Shown here: positions 9,669 through 20,418 of the stretch, in pieces
Numbering within the stretch: the first letter of the stretch is position 1
How the letters are laid out: every line of letters starts with the position of its first letter
DNA from: Welwitschia mirabilis
Lineage: Eukaryota > Gnetophyta > Gnetopsida > Welwitschiales
Assembly (NCBI GenBank): GCA_051453625.1
Contig: JBOZIK010000001.1
Coordinates: 231,182,011-231,223,972 of the forward strand
Length of the DNA stretch: 41,962 bases
Direction: 5' to 3'
The notes under the pieces: model-generated
Told to the model about the DNA's origin: nothing
Database searches by the model: none
What the model saw: the letters and a program-made list of their open reading frames with translations, nothing else
Made by a program: the position numbers and the translations under genes

Positions 9669-11170
9669 ATGTCAAATTTGTCACAAAATAAAAAATAGGT
9701 TGCTTCACCTAATTCCTCTATTATTATCAAACCCTCTACTACTACCCTCATAAATCCTAATAATGTTATCCTTAAAGAACTTATAGTAAATAAGAAACAT
9801 GAAATCCAAACCCCTTTTAACCTACCTTCTAGGGATAATGCTGAATTAAGAAATATAAATGCTTATCCTATTTTTAATGGAGAAAATGATGAAAATTCCC
9901 TTTAACATATAGTCAACATCAAACAATTAGTACTTATTTCTAGAAATAATACAAAGTAAATTAGTGAGCATATGTACATGATTATTCTTTCCATTACTTT
10001 AAAAGGAAAAGCAAAACTACAGTTAAAAACTATTCCACATAAAATTTTAAAAACATAGAACCAAGTTCAAAATGCATTTATAAAAAGATTTATGAGTAAA
10101 ATAGCTATACAAAAAAGAAAGAAAGAATTAACAAATTTCTAATAACAACCTAATAAAGATAATGCCTTTACTTATGAGTGATTTTTCATTGCCATATATT
10201 CTAATCCTATAGATGCTTTCACCTAAGAAGAATTAGTAGATTATTTTTATAGTGGACTTAATAGCCAAACCAAACAACTTGTACATTTTTCATATAGAGG
10301 AAACTTAATGAATCTCACTTTAGAAAATGCACAAAGATTATTGGAAGAACTTGTAGAAGTAAGTCAAACATGGCCTAAACCAATGACTAAAGAAAATCAT
10401 ATAGTAGGCCAAATTATAAAAGACCTTAAAGAAGTTAAACAAGAAAATGAAGAAGTTAAAATAGAGAAAGAACCAACAATTGTTATTAAAGATTTTACTA
10501 CAACATTAAAAAAATACATTCAACTGATCTTAGATGTAAGGGTGACAACTAAAAAGAGTATGGTTATGATTCTAACTTATTCGTATGAAGACAACTATCA
10601 TATGATTAAAGATCATCCTTTATCACCTACTTACAAAGAAAATATTTATGAAGAGTGTGTGCATTCAATTAGAAGTCTTTAAACTTTAGAACACAAAAAA
10701 TTAAAATCAATTTCAACCTAGGATAAATGGATAACCAAATTTTTAATCCTTTAAAAATAAATTTAAAAACTTTTAAGTAAATCATTTAAATTTTTAATAA
10801 TTTATAAATAAATTCAAGAATGCTAAGTTTTTAACAAATAACTCAAACTTCCAACCAAAAAATTCAAATTGTTAAGCAAGCATATCACATTCATAAATCC
10901 AAAACGATCCACTTAAAAATTTGATTGATAAGTTAAGAAAAGTATAAAAGAAAATAAATTCAAACATTGAAAAATATTATTAATGTCATTCTAAAAACTA
11001 TGCTTACTATTTAAATACCATAAGAATCACTTGCAACATGTTCTTTACCAAACCCTAATGAAGAAAAAAAAGATTGTAAGGTTATGAAAAGAAGTGGAAA
11101 TGATTCAAAAACTTCTACCTATGAGGCTTTAACATCCTAAAATGATAAAAATGATGAAGAAGAAAAGGAT
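9669..11170 (+). pseudogene. gag: gag of element B, decayed
   Basis: Structural protein of the Athila element. ATG at 9669 begins MSNLSQNKK and is followed by a block that aligns with element A's gag (an AYPIFNGENDEN-like stretch near 9860). The capsid block with 'FMSKIAIQKRKKELTNF' lies at about 10090-10140. The best open island is 10308-10682 (124 codons). It ends with a nucleocapsid knuckle at 10578-10616 in which the His is kept (CAT, 10599) while all three Cys codons are changed (TAT, TAT, CAT). Stops break the rest. Poorly readable A-rich sequence (10680-11040) precedes the linker to the protease (an 'AMKRSG'-like stretch near 11080). Confidence 0.75.
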
Positions 11171-11940
11171 ATCAAAATTTAGAAAATCATACTTTTCCTT
11201 ATCCTTTGAATGATAATAAAAGAGATTTCTTTTCAGATAAAGGTAAGCAACTTGTACCCCTTGGCTTGATAGATTGAATACTAATCATACATCTAATAAG
11301 TATATAAAAGCCTTAATTCAAAATGTAAACATATGTTTACCATTTTGGAAAATTTTTCAAGAGAATCCTAAATATTTGAAGTTTTGTAAAGATATAATTA
11401 GGATGAAATAAAATAAACTATACTTAGTAAAGTCTTCCTATCCCAATATATATTCAACTTAGTTTTACAAAAATGTCAAAGTTTAAGGATCCAGGGATAG
11501 GAACAATTAGTATCAAATTAGAAGAAAATAAAAAATAAATAAAGCCTTAATTGATATAAGAGAATTATGTCTTTATACATTTGTTAATTACTTGGTTTAG
11601 AGAGTAGAATTAAGCCTATAAGGATTGTCTTAGAATTAGCAGATATATTAGTAAAGAAATATTTAAGAGTAATTAAAGATTTAGTGATTCAAATTAAAGA
11701 ATAATTCTATCTAATAGATGTGGTTCTAACTAAAGTTAAGCACAATGGAGGTTGTCCACTATTTCTAGGTAGAGCTTTTCATGCAACAGTTCATTTTATT
11801 ATTAATACTAGAACTAGAATGATGAAATGTTACTTAGAAAATAATAAGTTTACCATTAGAGTATTTGATGCTACTAAAAAGGATTTAGGGGATGAGTTGA
11901 ATATTGAAGGGGAAATTAAGCCAAATCTATTTTTATAGCA
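11171..11940 (+). pseudogene. Aspartic protease of element B, decayed
   Basis: Linker block from about 11255 (LPFWKIFQENPKYLKF-like) corresponds to the Athila segment before the protease. The catalytic region near 11550 keeps an Asp (GAT) but has lost the following Gly-Ala. The open island 11720-11938 includes a PLFLGRAFHATVHF stretch, matching the family's C-terminal LGRPFLAT motif, and ends at a TAG. Aligns well with the protease of element A (4853-5074). Confidence 0.75.
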
Positions 11941-12379
11941 TCGTCCACTTGAAGAAAGATGGTTAATGCTTTATGATCCTAGTTTGTTTAACAATCAACA
12001 TGAAGTAGAAAACTTGAAAGATTTTGATGATGATCAACTTAATAACAAGTATTTAGGAACTGACTATTTTAATTAAGAGAGTAGAAAAACTAAAACTATA
12101 AACTATGCAAAAGTCTAAAATATAAAAAAAAAACTGAGATTTTTTATTTTGAGGGAGGTTTTTTTACACTATTCGTCTAGATAATACTATGGGAAGATAT
12201 CCAATTTTGATAAAATTTTAATAAAAAATAAAAATCCAAATTTAAATCTAAAACATTTACTTAATAGATAAAAATATATCTTTCTATATAATGATCAGAA
12301 TAAACCTTTGATAATAAGTAAAATGTTTTTCATCAACAAGAATTGCTTTTATTCTTACTTTTAAATATTAAGGTTAATG

Positions 12380-13330
12380 AATTTACTTGGTCCTACAAAG
12401 ATTTAATAGCCATTCCTACCTCCATTGTTTAACATAAAATATACGTTGAAGATAATGTAAAACCTATAAGGTAACCCTAATAAAGACTAAACCCAGCTCT
12501 TAAACAAGTCATAAAAGGTGAAATCAATAAATTAATAAATGATAAAATTATTTATTCCATAGCTNNNNNNNNNNNNNNNNNNNNNNNNNNNNNNNNNNNN
12601 NNNNNNNNNNNNNNNNNNNNNNNNNNNNNNNNNNNNNNNNNNNNNNNNNNNNNNNNNNNNNNNNAAATTATTTATTCAATAGATTATAGTGAAGGGATAA
12701 ACCCTTTGATGGTAGTGTCTAATAAATATAGGAAGTGGAGAATGTGTGTTAATTTTATAAAATTAAATAAAGTAACTAAAAAAGACCATTATCCTTTACC
12801 TTTCCTTAACCAAATACTTTATAGAATCTAAGGACATGATTTTTATTACTTTCTTGATGGTATAATGGTTACAACAAAGTTATTATTGTAAGTAAGGATT
12901 AAGCTAAACCTATTTTTACTTTACCTTTTGGAACTTTTGCCTTTAGATGCATGCCTTTTGGACTTTGTAATGCTTTTAATACTTTTTAACATGCAATGAT
13001 GGATATCTTTTCTAATATGTTAGAGGATTCAATTAAGATCTTTATGGATGACTTCTCAAACTATGGTAAAAACTTTGAATAAATCTTAAAAAGGTTAGAG
13101 AAATTCCTTGATAGATGTATTGATAGGGGCCTAAATTTGAGTTGGAAGAAGCTTTTTTTTTTTTTTTTTTGCTATTTAAGTTGATGATGAAATTGTATTA
13201 TATCACCACATGTCTAATAAAGGAATTAGAATGAACCCTTAAATAGTTAGTATCATCAAAAATCTAACTCCTCCAATAAATATAAAATAAGTTTAATCTT
13301 TCTTTAATTATTATGATTTTTATTGTCATT
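12380..13330 (+). pseudogene. Reverse transcriptase of element B, decayed
   Basis: RNA-directed DNA polymerase. N-terminal block near 12390-12560 (a QRLNPALKQVIKGEINKL-like stretch), then a 100-N gap, then KWRMCVNFIKLNKVTKKDHY (about 12730-12795), YYFLDG with a catalytic Asp (GAT, 12856-12858), FGTFAFRCMPFGLCNAFNTF (about 12930-12990) and the FMDD active site (13041-13052). Both visible catalytic sites are intact, unlike those in element C. Stops are mostly one C-to-T step from Gln codons; a small deletion after the FLDG motif shifts frame. An 18-base T run (13153-13170) replaces part of the conserved segment after SWKK. Confidence 0.85.
12565..12664. other. Assembly gap (100 N, default size)
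   Basis: Exactly 100 N. Both flanks carry the same 'aaattatttattc' sequence (12544-12557 and 12665-12677), so the contig ends probably overlap and little or nothing is missing. Confidence 0.9.
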
Positions 13331-13399
13331 TTATGTAGGTTTATNNNNNNATTTATAAACCCCTTGACTTATTGCTTTAAAAAAAAGCTAAATTTAATT

Positions 13400-13760
13400 G
13401 AAATAAATATTGTTAACTTGATTTTTACATACTTAAAGATTAAATATCTTTTGTACCTATCATAACAGGATCCAATTGGAATAAATATTTGAGTTAATAA
13501 GTAATGCTAGTAATACTATTTTGGATGGATTGCTTGGATAAAAATATGAAAATAATTTCAATATTATATCTTATTATAGTAAAAATTTATCTAAAGCTTA
13601 AAGTATTACTCTACTACTAAAAAAGAAAAGTAATAATCTATTGCCTTGATACACTTAGGCAATATCTTTTAGGCTTTCGTACCAATGTTTATACTAACCA
13701 TGCAATAATTAGATACCTCGTAACCAAGAAAAATTCTGGTTCTAGAATTATTAGATAGAT
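13400..13760 (+). pseudogene. RNase H of element B, decayed
   Basis: Degrades the RNA strand of the hybrid during reverse transcription. Where the family has a CDAS motif near the active site, the sequence reads S-N-A-S (13500-13511), with Asp changed to Asn. YYSKNLSKA-like residues (about 13573-13600) and a 'YTNHA'-like stretch near 13690 (family YTDH) follow. Several stops are present. Confidence 0.7.
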
Positions 13761-15190
13761 CCTCCTCATGTAAGAATTTAATTTGACCATCATTGATAAA
13801 GAAGGGAAGCATAATAATAGAGTAGATCACTTGTCACATCTTTCTTCCTCTCTTGATGGTCTTATGATTAATGATTCTTTTCTGGATGAATGACATTTTG
13901 TTGTATCTTCTACTCATCATTCTCCATGGTATGATGACATTGTTAACGACCTTGTTACCATAAAAACACCATAACATTAGACTTATAATCAAAGAAAATC
14001 CTTTCTCCATAGAATATGTAATTATGAATGGATAGGACCACATCTTTACCATAGGTGCAAAGACCAAATCATGTGAAAATGTGTGTCCAAATGGAAAAAA
14101 TCAAACATCATTTATCTTTGTCATGGTGTTATTTATGGAGATTAATTTAATAGACATAAAATAGCTATAAAAATACTTTAATTTGGTTTTTATTGTTCTA
14201 ATCCTTTTTAAGGCTTTTTTGATTTTGCTAGAATGTGTAATACTTATCAATGTTATGGTAGCCTTATTCATTCTTACAAGATGCCTCTTAAATCTATTCT
14301 TAAATGTGATCCCTTTGATTATTAGGAAATTAATTTTATAGGACTTATTAAACCATATTCTAATGATAAGAACTACATTTCAATGATTATTGATTATGTT
14401 ACTAAATGGATCGAAGATATTACTCCTTCTATAAATGATGTGTGAACTATTTATTCTTTTCTTAGAACTTATATTTTTTAATGTTTTAGTTTTCTTATTA
14501 AGGAACTCATTTTATTAATTAAGCTTTAGAAAATAAATTTTTAGCCATTAGAATTGAACATAGAGTAGCTTATACTTATCATCCACAAATCAATGATCAA
14601 TCTGAAAATGCAAATAGAGAAATAAAAAAAAAATGCTACAAAAACTTGTCTCTGTTAATAAGAAATATTGGGCTTCTAAGCTTAATAATGTTCTTTGGGA
14701 TTATCGAACTACTTATCATAATTCTATTAATATTTTACCTTATCAACTTATATACAAAAATTTTTTTATTTTACCTATTGATGTGTGTTATAAATCTTAT
14801 CATTCTTCTCATTAACTTAATATTGTAGACCTTTATAAAATATTAAACATAGATTAATCCAACTTGATCATTTGATTAAAAGACATACTTATGCTATACA
14901 TCATCAACTCATTTACAAAGCCCATGATAAGTTCAAACATGATATAAGGTTACTTCATAAAAATTTTAAACCTAGTTAACTTATCTTTTTATACAATATT
15001 AGAGTACATTTTTTACATAACAAGTTAACCTCTAAATGATTAGATGCTTATCTTATAGAGAAAGTACATTATAATTAATCTATTGAGATTTTCACTAAAA
15101 AACTAAGGATATTTATAAAGTTAATGGATAAAGGTTGAAAATATATGAAAAACATTTTGATGCAACCTTGAACATGGTAGAAGTAATTGT
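13761..15190 (+). pseudogene. Integrase of element B, decayed
   Basis: Inserts element DNA into the chromosome. Recognisable: a zinc-finger region (about 14060-14250, CHG and CNTYQC stretches in place of HHCC); the catalytic core with INFIGL (about 14329-14346), where the first catalytic Asp is Asn (AAT, 14332-14334); IDYVTKWIED (about 14388-14417); and a deleted or garbled second-Asp region near 14495-14520. Then come TYHPQINDQSENANREIK (about 14575-14625) and two overlapping open islands (14633-14815). The C-terminal tail at about 14975-15120 matches the Athila/Tat pattern 'LLYNSRxxxFPGKLxSRWxGPF' and 'VNGQRLKxY'. Confidence 0.85.
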
Positions 15191-17250
15191 TTTAGAGGTT
15201 TTCTCAATGAGGAGGACTTCCACCCTATCATTGTATGAATTTTCTCTTAGCTTATTCCTTTGTTAAATGTTATGATGTCATTTAATCATCTTCTAAACTT
15301 AACTTATGTGTTTGCTTTGTGAATTTTCCATGACTAGTATTCGTACTTGGACATTTTTATAATGACAAGATTGAATTCACCAAATCTTCAGACATTTACA
15401 TATCTATGATCTTCACTTTTAAGGATGATGCCTTGGTTTTTATGCTTTTTTTTTTTTCCTAATGGTATCAGCTCTTTGGTTGTTTAGGTATGTTCTTTTC
15501 TATCTTTTATTTCACTTATTCATATTAATATTTTTGAGTATGTAATCATGTAAAAATTTTTTGTATTATTTAACCAAAAAAGATCATGGTTTATTAGATC
15601 TATGCTAAAATATATGGTCACCATAATGTTCTACCACATCAGGGTAATTTTTTGTGAAAAGAATCTTTGGTAGTATTGGTAGTTGTGGGAACTCCACTAG
15701 AGGGTCAATTGGCTATCCTTCACGATCCTTACTTTTCTAATTGTGGCTACACTCTCCTCATCATAGAACATAGTAATAAAACTTTGAGGTTATAGAATCA
15801 GTGGTATTCCTAGTATTATCAGAGGTATTACTTATTTCTTAGACTCTTAGTACTCCCACATGTTAATTTCACTTTTAAGGATTTAGGTGTGTTTTAAGGT
15901 ATGAATAGGTAAGTTTATTTTTGAGTAGCTTTTGATATTATCATTTATTATTATAAGCATTTGATCTTTGGTGTCATCATAATTACTACCNNNNNNNNNN
16001 NNNNNNNNNNNNTTATCGAGTGGAACTTTATGGCATTGATACATTTTATTATGCATTTTTACTCAGGTGACTTTACGATGTCTTCTAAAGGAGTTTTCTA
16101 GATTAAATTTTAGGGTAGATAAGCTACTTTATTTTAAAGTCATTTATATACTTTTTTATCCACATCTAGGACCTTATCATTTAGTATTTTTCTTGTTGTT
16201 ACTCATGTTATTTATTTCAATAATAAATTGATTTTCTTTTAGCATTTTAATTAGACAATCATATATTATTCTTCATACTTTTTATTAGTTTCCTTTGCGT
16301 CTTTTGGAGTTCTACTTATTTTTAGAGTTATTTATGAGTTCAAACACATTTATTTAATTATCTTTGATAGCTTTCACCCTACTTAGTGCATTTTTTATTA
16401 TTCTAACTTTCAATTCTTTTGAATTTTCTCCCTCATCTTCATTCATCATGACTCTTCATCATTTCCCATTTTTTAATCTTTTTGATACATTTTAATATCT
16501 TTATGATGGTATCTGAGCCTAACTTATTTAGTTGATATCTTAAAATTTTCTAAAATTATTTAAAGTCTTGTCATCCATGTGGTCATCCAGATGACATCGG
16601 GGATGACATTAGGATGTTTTCTCATAGTTATTCTAGGGCTATCATCCAAATGATGTGACCAAATGATAGTGCAATAAAATCATATTTTGACTTCTTTTTC
16701 CTTATTTTTCTTCCATTCTTTATCATTTCCATTTATTCTCTTAAGAGAAGATAATAGCTCTAGATCTTATTAATGTGTTAAAACTTGTCCCAATCAAATT
16801 CATATACCAGATTTCTAGATTTTAGTAGATTCTCAAAAATGAGGTACATTTTTCTTCCCTTTGTTTTTAATGTTTTCTCCTATTTTTTAGCCTTTTGACA
16901 TGTAATGTCTATATATGTTGTTTGCTCTTTTAAGATCTTTGATTAGGAATTTATGAATCTAGTTTTCACCACGTATTTTGCAAGTTATGATAAATTATGT
17001 GTTTTATAAGGCAGAATTAGGTTTTTAGTTTGAACCTCATTTTCTCACAAACTATAAATTAAAACATTGTAATCGTTTAGGGAAAATTGATTAGTATGAT
17101 ATACTATATGTTTTTAGTGATTATATTTTTCATTTGATCACTTTCATTTTTTACTTTATATGGGGCCCACCTAAAATATATGTTTTAGTTTTTTTGCACA
17201 TTTCACATTTTTCTTTGCATGACTAGACAATACGAGACATATTAACACTT
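15191..17250 (+). other. 3' region of element B, first part
   Basis: Non-coding as far as I can read. 15240-16250 aligns with element A (5950-7640). Hairpin-motif copies are at 16570-16613 (including GTCATCCAGATGAC at 16582-16595) and 16639-16672. A 22-N gap at 15991-16012 is spurious by comparison with element A, where 'actgccttatagaatgg' is continuous. Confidence 0.6.
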
Positions 17251-17256
17251 TTGAGA

Positions 17257-17309
17257 GGGGTTTTGGGGGGGCCGCGGGGGCAGGGGAGGCGGGGGGAAGG
17301 GGGGATGGG
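17257..17309 (+). other. G-rich tract of element B (quadruplex-capable)
   Basis: About 40 of 53 bases are G, with seven or more runs of at least three G, in a window otherwise about three quarters A+T. Homologous in position to 7903-7921 of element A. The short open frame that crosses it (17251-17433) is not a gene. Confidence 0.75.
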
Positions 17310-17439
17310 AAGACATATTTTCATAATTTTTACACATTTCAAACCAGTTTATGTGGTTGTTTCAAGCATCCACACAACATCTTTTAGCTATATTCACTTG
17401 ATGTCACATGATATATTTCATATTCATGATTAAGTAGGC

Positions 17440-18660
17440 CACGCACATGTAAGAATAAATAGGCCAAGGCTAAGGCTGAGGCTATTGAGCAGGAGGTAGG
17501 CCCATTGACATCATTGGAGATCAAGTGAGTATAGCCAGTCCATCCTCCACCTCGACATGCTAGATCATTAACCATCTAGACCATGGCTATTCATTTTGAA
17601 AGGCATTTTGGTAATTTCATGAGTCATGTGGAGTTAGATCTAGACTAGATATTGATAAACTTATAGCTTCAATGGATATTTAATGCATAAGAAACATATT
17701 ATGTGTCAGAGGCTAGGGATTTTTATGACATAATACATATAGAGGAGTGACTTAATGCTTGTGTCTAGCTTATATATACATTAATAGCTATGATTCAAGG
17801 ATATGAGATTGATATCCTTCTATACAACATCATCATAGTGACAGATCTTGGTAGTATTGGGAGTACACACATACATTTAGATGATGGCATAGAGAAGTAC
17901 CACACTTATAGCATAGTTCTTGATATACTAGAAGATTTGACTCTAGATGGGCAAGGCATTTTAGTTACATAGTTGACATCTACCTATTGAATTTTTCATT
18001 GATTACTAATTCAAAATACTAGTTCCTTCTTTCATGATAATCATGCTATGATAGTGCATCTACAGATAGTGGCAGTGTTCAAGAAGGGTAAGCAGATGAA
18101 CCTACCCACTTTTATATGGAGAGATCAAGATGATGATAGAGGCATGTTAGCTTTAGACTCTAGGATATTTGTGCCTTCCTTAGTCATGTTCAGATGCTTT
18201 GGTATGCTGGGACCTAAAGATAAGCAAAAATTCATGCATATACAAACTTCAGCTATTACCTATAGGAAATGAACATACAGATACTGAGAGAGGTAGAGAG
18301 ATATTAGGTTTAAAAAGCTATGATTGGTGCTTTTATAAAGTAGATTCAATCCCTTCTAGTAGAGACTACCAAGGTTATTAGAGGAATTATAGACTGAGGC
18401 ATCTCTACATTAGAGTAAAGGATCCAGACAATTAAGAGGAGAGTGTAATACATCGAGGAGCAACTAGTGTATTGTATAATAATACATCTTATGTATAGAT
18501 TATAGTATAATGGTATATCTCCTAGAGAATATCTAAGTATAGGGATATGAGATAACGAATATGATTAGGACATTACTTGACCAGCATTTCCCTATAGATC
18601 CTGAGTATCCTTCATCTTCTCCTCCTGCGTCTAAGCCTACTACCTACTAGGAGTTTATCA
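17440..18660 (+). pseudogene. Decayed extra ORF downstream of integrase in element B, unknown function
   Basis: One frame can be followed from 17451 to about 18290 (roughly 280 codons), with open islands 17790-17972 and 18048-18272; it then shifts to the frame of 18199-18381 and fades by 18660. About 15 stops interrupt the first frame, but only one is TAA. In random A+T-rich DNA TAA would dominate, so the TAG/TGA bias argues for a former ORF decayed from CAG, TGG and CGA. The segment is visibly richer in G and C than its neighbours. Its place, between integrase and 3' LTR, is that of the env-like or accessory ORF of Athila elements. A stretch ending in MNLPTFIWR (18096-18122) vaguely recalls plant transposon accessory proteins. 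No transmembrane or signal segment is convincing. Absent from element A. Confidence 0.5.
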
Positions 18661-19175
18661 TGATTAGATCAAGAGAATAACTTCTTAAAATGATATTTTT
18701 GTACCTTTCCCTTTATGTATTGTATAAAACTCATGATATATATACACATTATTTTTTGAGTATTATCATGGTGTATATTTTCATTTTTTTACATATCATT
18801 TTTAACACTTCATGATGAGGATTATTTATGCATATATGATTATCTTTTATATATTATACATTTGAGTGAAGAGTTATTTGATACTAATGTATTTAATGCT
18901 ATCTTTCTAAAAAATGATTTACAAGCTTTCATTTTTCAAGAATATTTTTTTAGCTCATCATCCCTTCTATAGTTTGGATGACCATCAGGATGATAGTACA
19001 ACTAGTTGTAGTACATAAATGAAATGTTAAATTATTTATTTTTGACATTTTTGTTCCATATTTTGAGAGTACTAAAAATCTTTCTAAATTTATTTCATAT
19101 TTTTCTAATTGATTTATTATTAAATAATTTAGCTTATAATCATGGTTGTTCACTCGGTTTTCTTAAGGACTAACA
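18661..19175 (+). other. 3' untranslated region of element B, last part
   Basis: A+T-rich, non-coding. One hairpin-motif copy (CATCATCC..GGATGACCATCAGGATGATAG) lies at 18956-18997, about 200 bp before the LTR. Confidence 0.5.
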
Positions 19176-19193
19176 ACACTAAGTGGGAGGTTG
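19176..19193 (+). other. Polypurine tract of element B
   Basis: ACACTAAGTGGGAGGTTG, directly before the 3' LTR (TGTTGCACTAC, 19194). Same position and core (AAGTGGG) as in element A. Confidence 0.7.
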
Positions 19194-20418
19194 TGTTGCA
19201 CTACTAAATTGTATGTATTTGATAGGCTATTTTGACTATATAGGACATTAAACATGTTTATGCTAAGTTTGAACAACAATGAAGAGCTAATGCAAATCTC
19301 ATAGGAACATGCAATCTTTATTACATTTGATAGAATTTAAAGCAATTTACAGTACTTCCTATTTGAAATAATAGTCTTATAAAAAANNNNNNNNNNATAC
19401 TTTATAAAAGCCCATTGTCAACCTAATAATCCGGACAACTATATAGATGACAAATACACTTAAGCTAAGAAGGATGTATAGTTGATCAATCTACTAGTTG
19501 ATGTGAAACTCTTATGAGGTAGCATTCTTTCCTATGATGTCTAGGTAACCAGCAAGATAATACCTACAATAAACGCTTCATCCAACTTCACCAAACTCTA
19601 GCCATGTGGCTTATATATTCTTATGCAGTTATTAGGGTTATTAGTGCATTTGTTCATATTTTCTAATTTTAAATTCTATTTTGTAATAAATACTCTCTTC
19701 CTTGACTCCATTTTTATCTTTGGTTACATCAAAAATTCTCATGACAGGAGATTGAAGGGCTAGAACTCCATCTATTATTGTTATAGAGAGATGTCTTCGT
19801 TAGTATTGGGCTATGTATCCTTCATTAAAGTGCTACTACTTTGTAACATGGATGTTGATTTAATTTTAATAAAAACTCTATTTTTCTTTTCATATCTTTT
19901 ATTTTGTGCATCTCCATTATGATTTATGTTATCTTTAATTTTGTGATAGCTCCTTTAGTGATATAGATCATGAGGGCAACCTTTGTTAAGGTTGATATTG
20001 TTAGTTTAGGTGCAATACATTTTATTTTATAGATTCTTCTTTTATTATTTCCATATTATATTCAATGTACCTAATAGCTTAGGGTGATCTTAGTCTGGTG
20101 ACAGCTTTCCTTGATTGATCTAGATTATACAAGATCAATCTCTATGATAAGTTGATTTGGTAATTATATAGCAATTGTATTTAGAATAGGACTTACATTT
20201 CATTTGCGTAGTGTGTGTAAATTATTATTTTGTTCTACTTTAAGGTTATATAGTATTTTATTTCACTTTCTTGTCACATGTTCCTTCAATCAGATTATGA
20301 TATTTGGGTCACTTCCATTTATATTAGTGTGTTGTATTATGTAATATATATATAATATATTTATGATTTATAGGTTCTATTTGAGGACATAATATTTTCA
20401 CAAATATGCATCATAACA
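19194..20418 (+). repeat. 3' LTR of element B
   Basis: 1225 bp, from TGTTGCACTAC to CATCATAACA. Its last 560 bp pair with 1-532. Its second half is related to the LTRs of element A (shared 'attctcatgaNaggagat' block near 19735 and 8684). Ten N at 19387-19396. The 5 bp after it, TACTA (20419-20423), should be the target duplication, but the left copy is outside the window. Confidence 0.8.

Larger units (their letters stand above)
1..20418 (+). mobile_element. Element B: Athila-lineage Ty3/gypsy retrotransposon, 5' end outside window, decayed
   Basis: Order of parts: partial 5' LTR, tRNA-Asp-type primer site, leader, gag, aspartic protease, RT, RNase H, integrase, long 3' region with an extra decayed ORF, polypurine tract, 3' LTR. 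Positions 1-532 repeat 19858-20418, which pairs the LTRs. The post-gag RSGK-like linker, the protease block with an LGRxF motif, the FMDDF active site and the integrase tail are those of the Athila/Tat group. The long gap between integrase and LTR fits Athila better. All coding parts contain stops and shifts, so the element is dead. Element A (743-9213) is inserted in its leader. Lineage assignment is from recognised protein motifs, not from a database search. Confidence 0.8.

Noticed and set aside
13834-14067. Reverse-strand open frame of 77 codons
   Set aside because: It lies antisense to the RNase H/integrase junction of element B, which reads clearly on the + strand.
17251-17433. Open frame starting with Gly/Arg-rich residues
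   Set aside because: Produced by the G-rich tract; no conserved domain, and the homologous tract in element A is not open in a matching frame.
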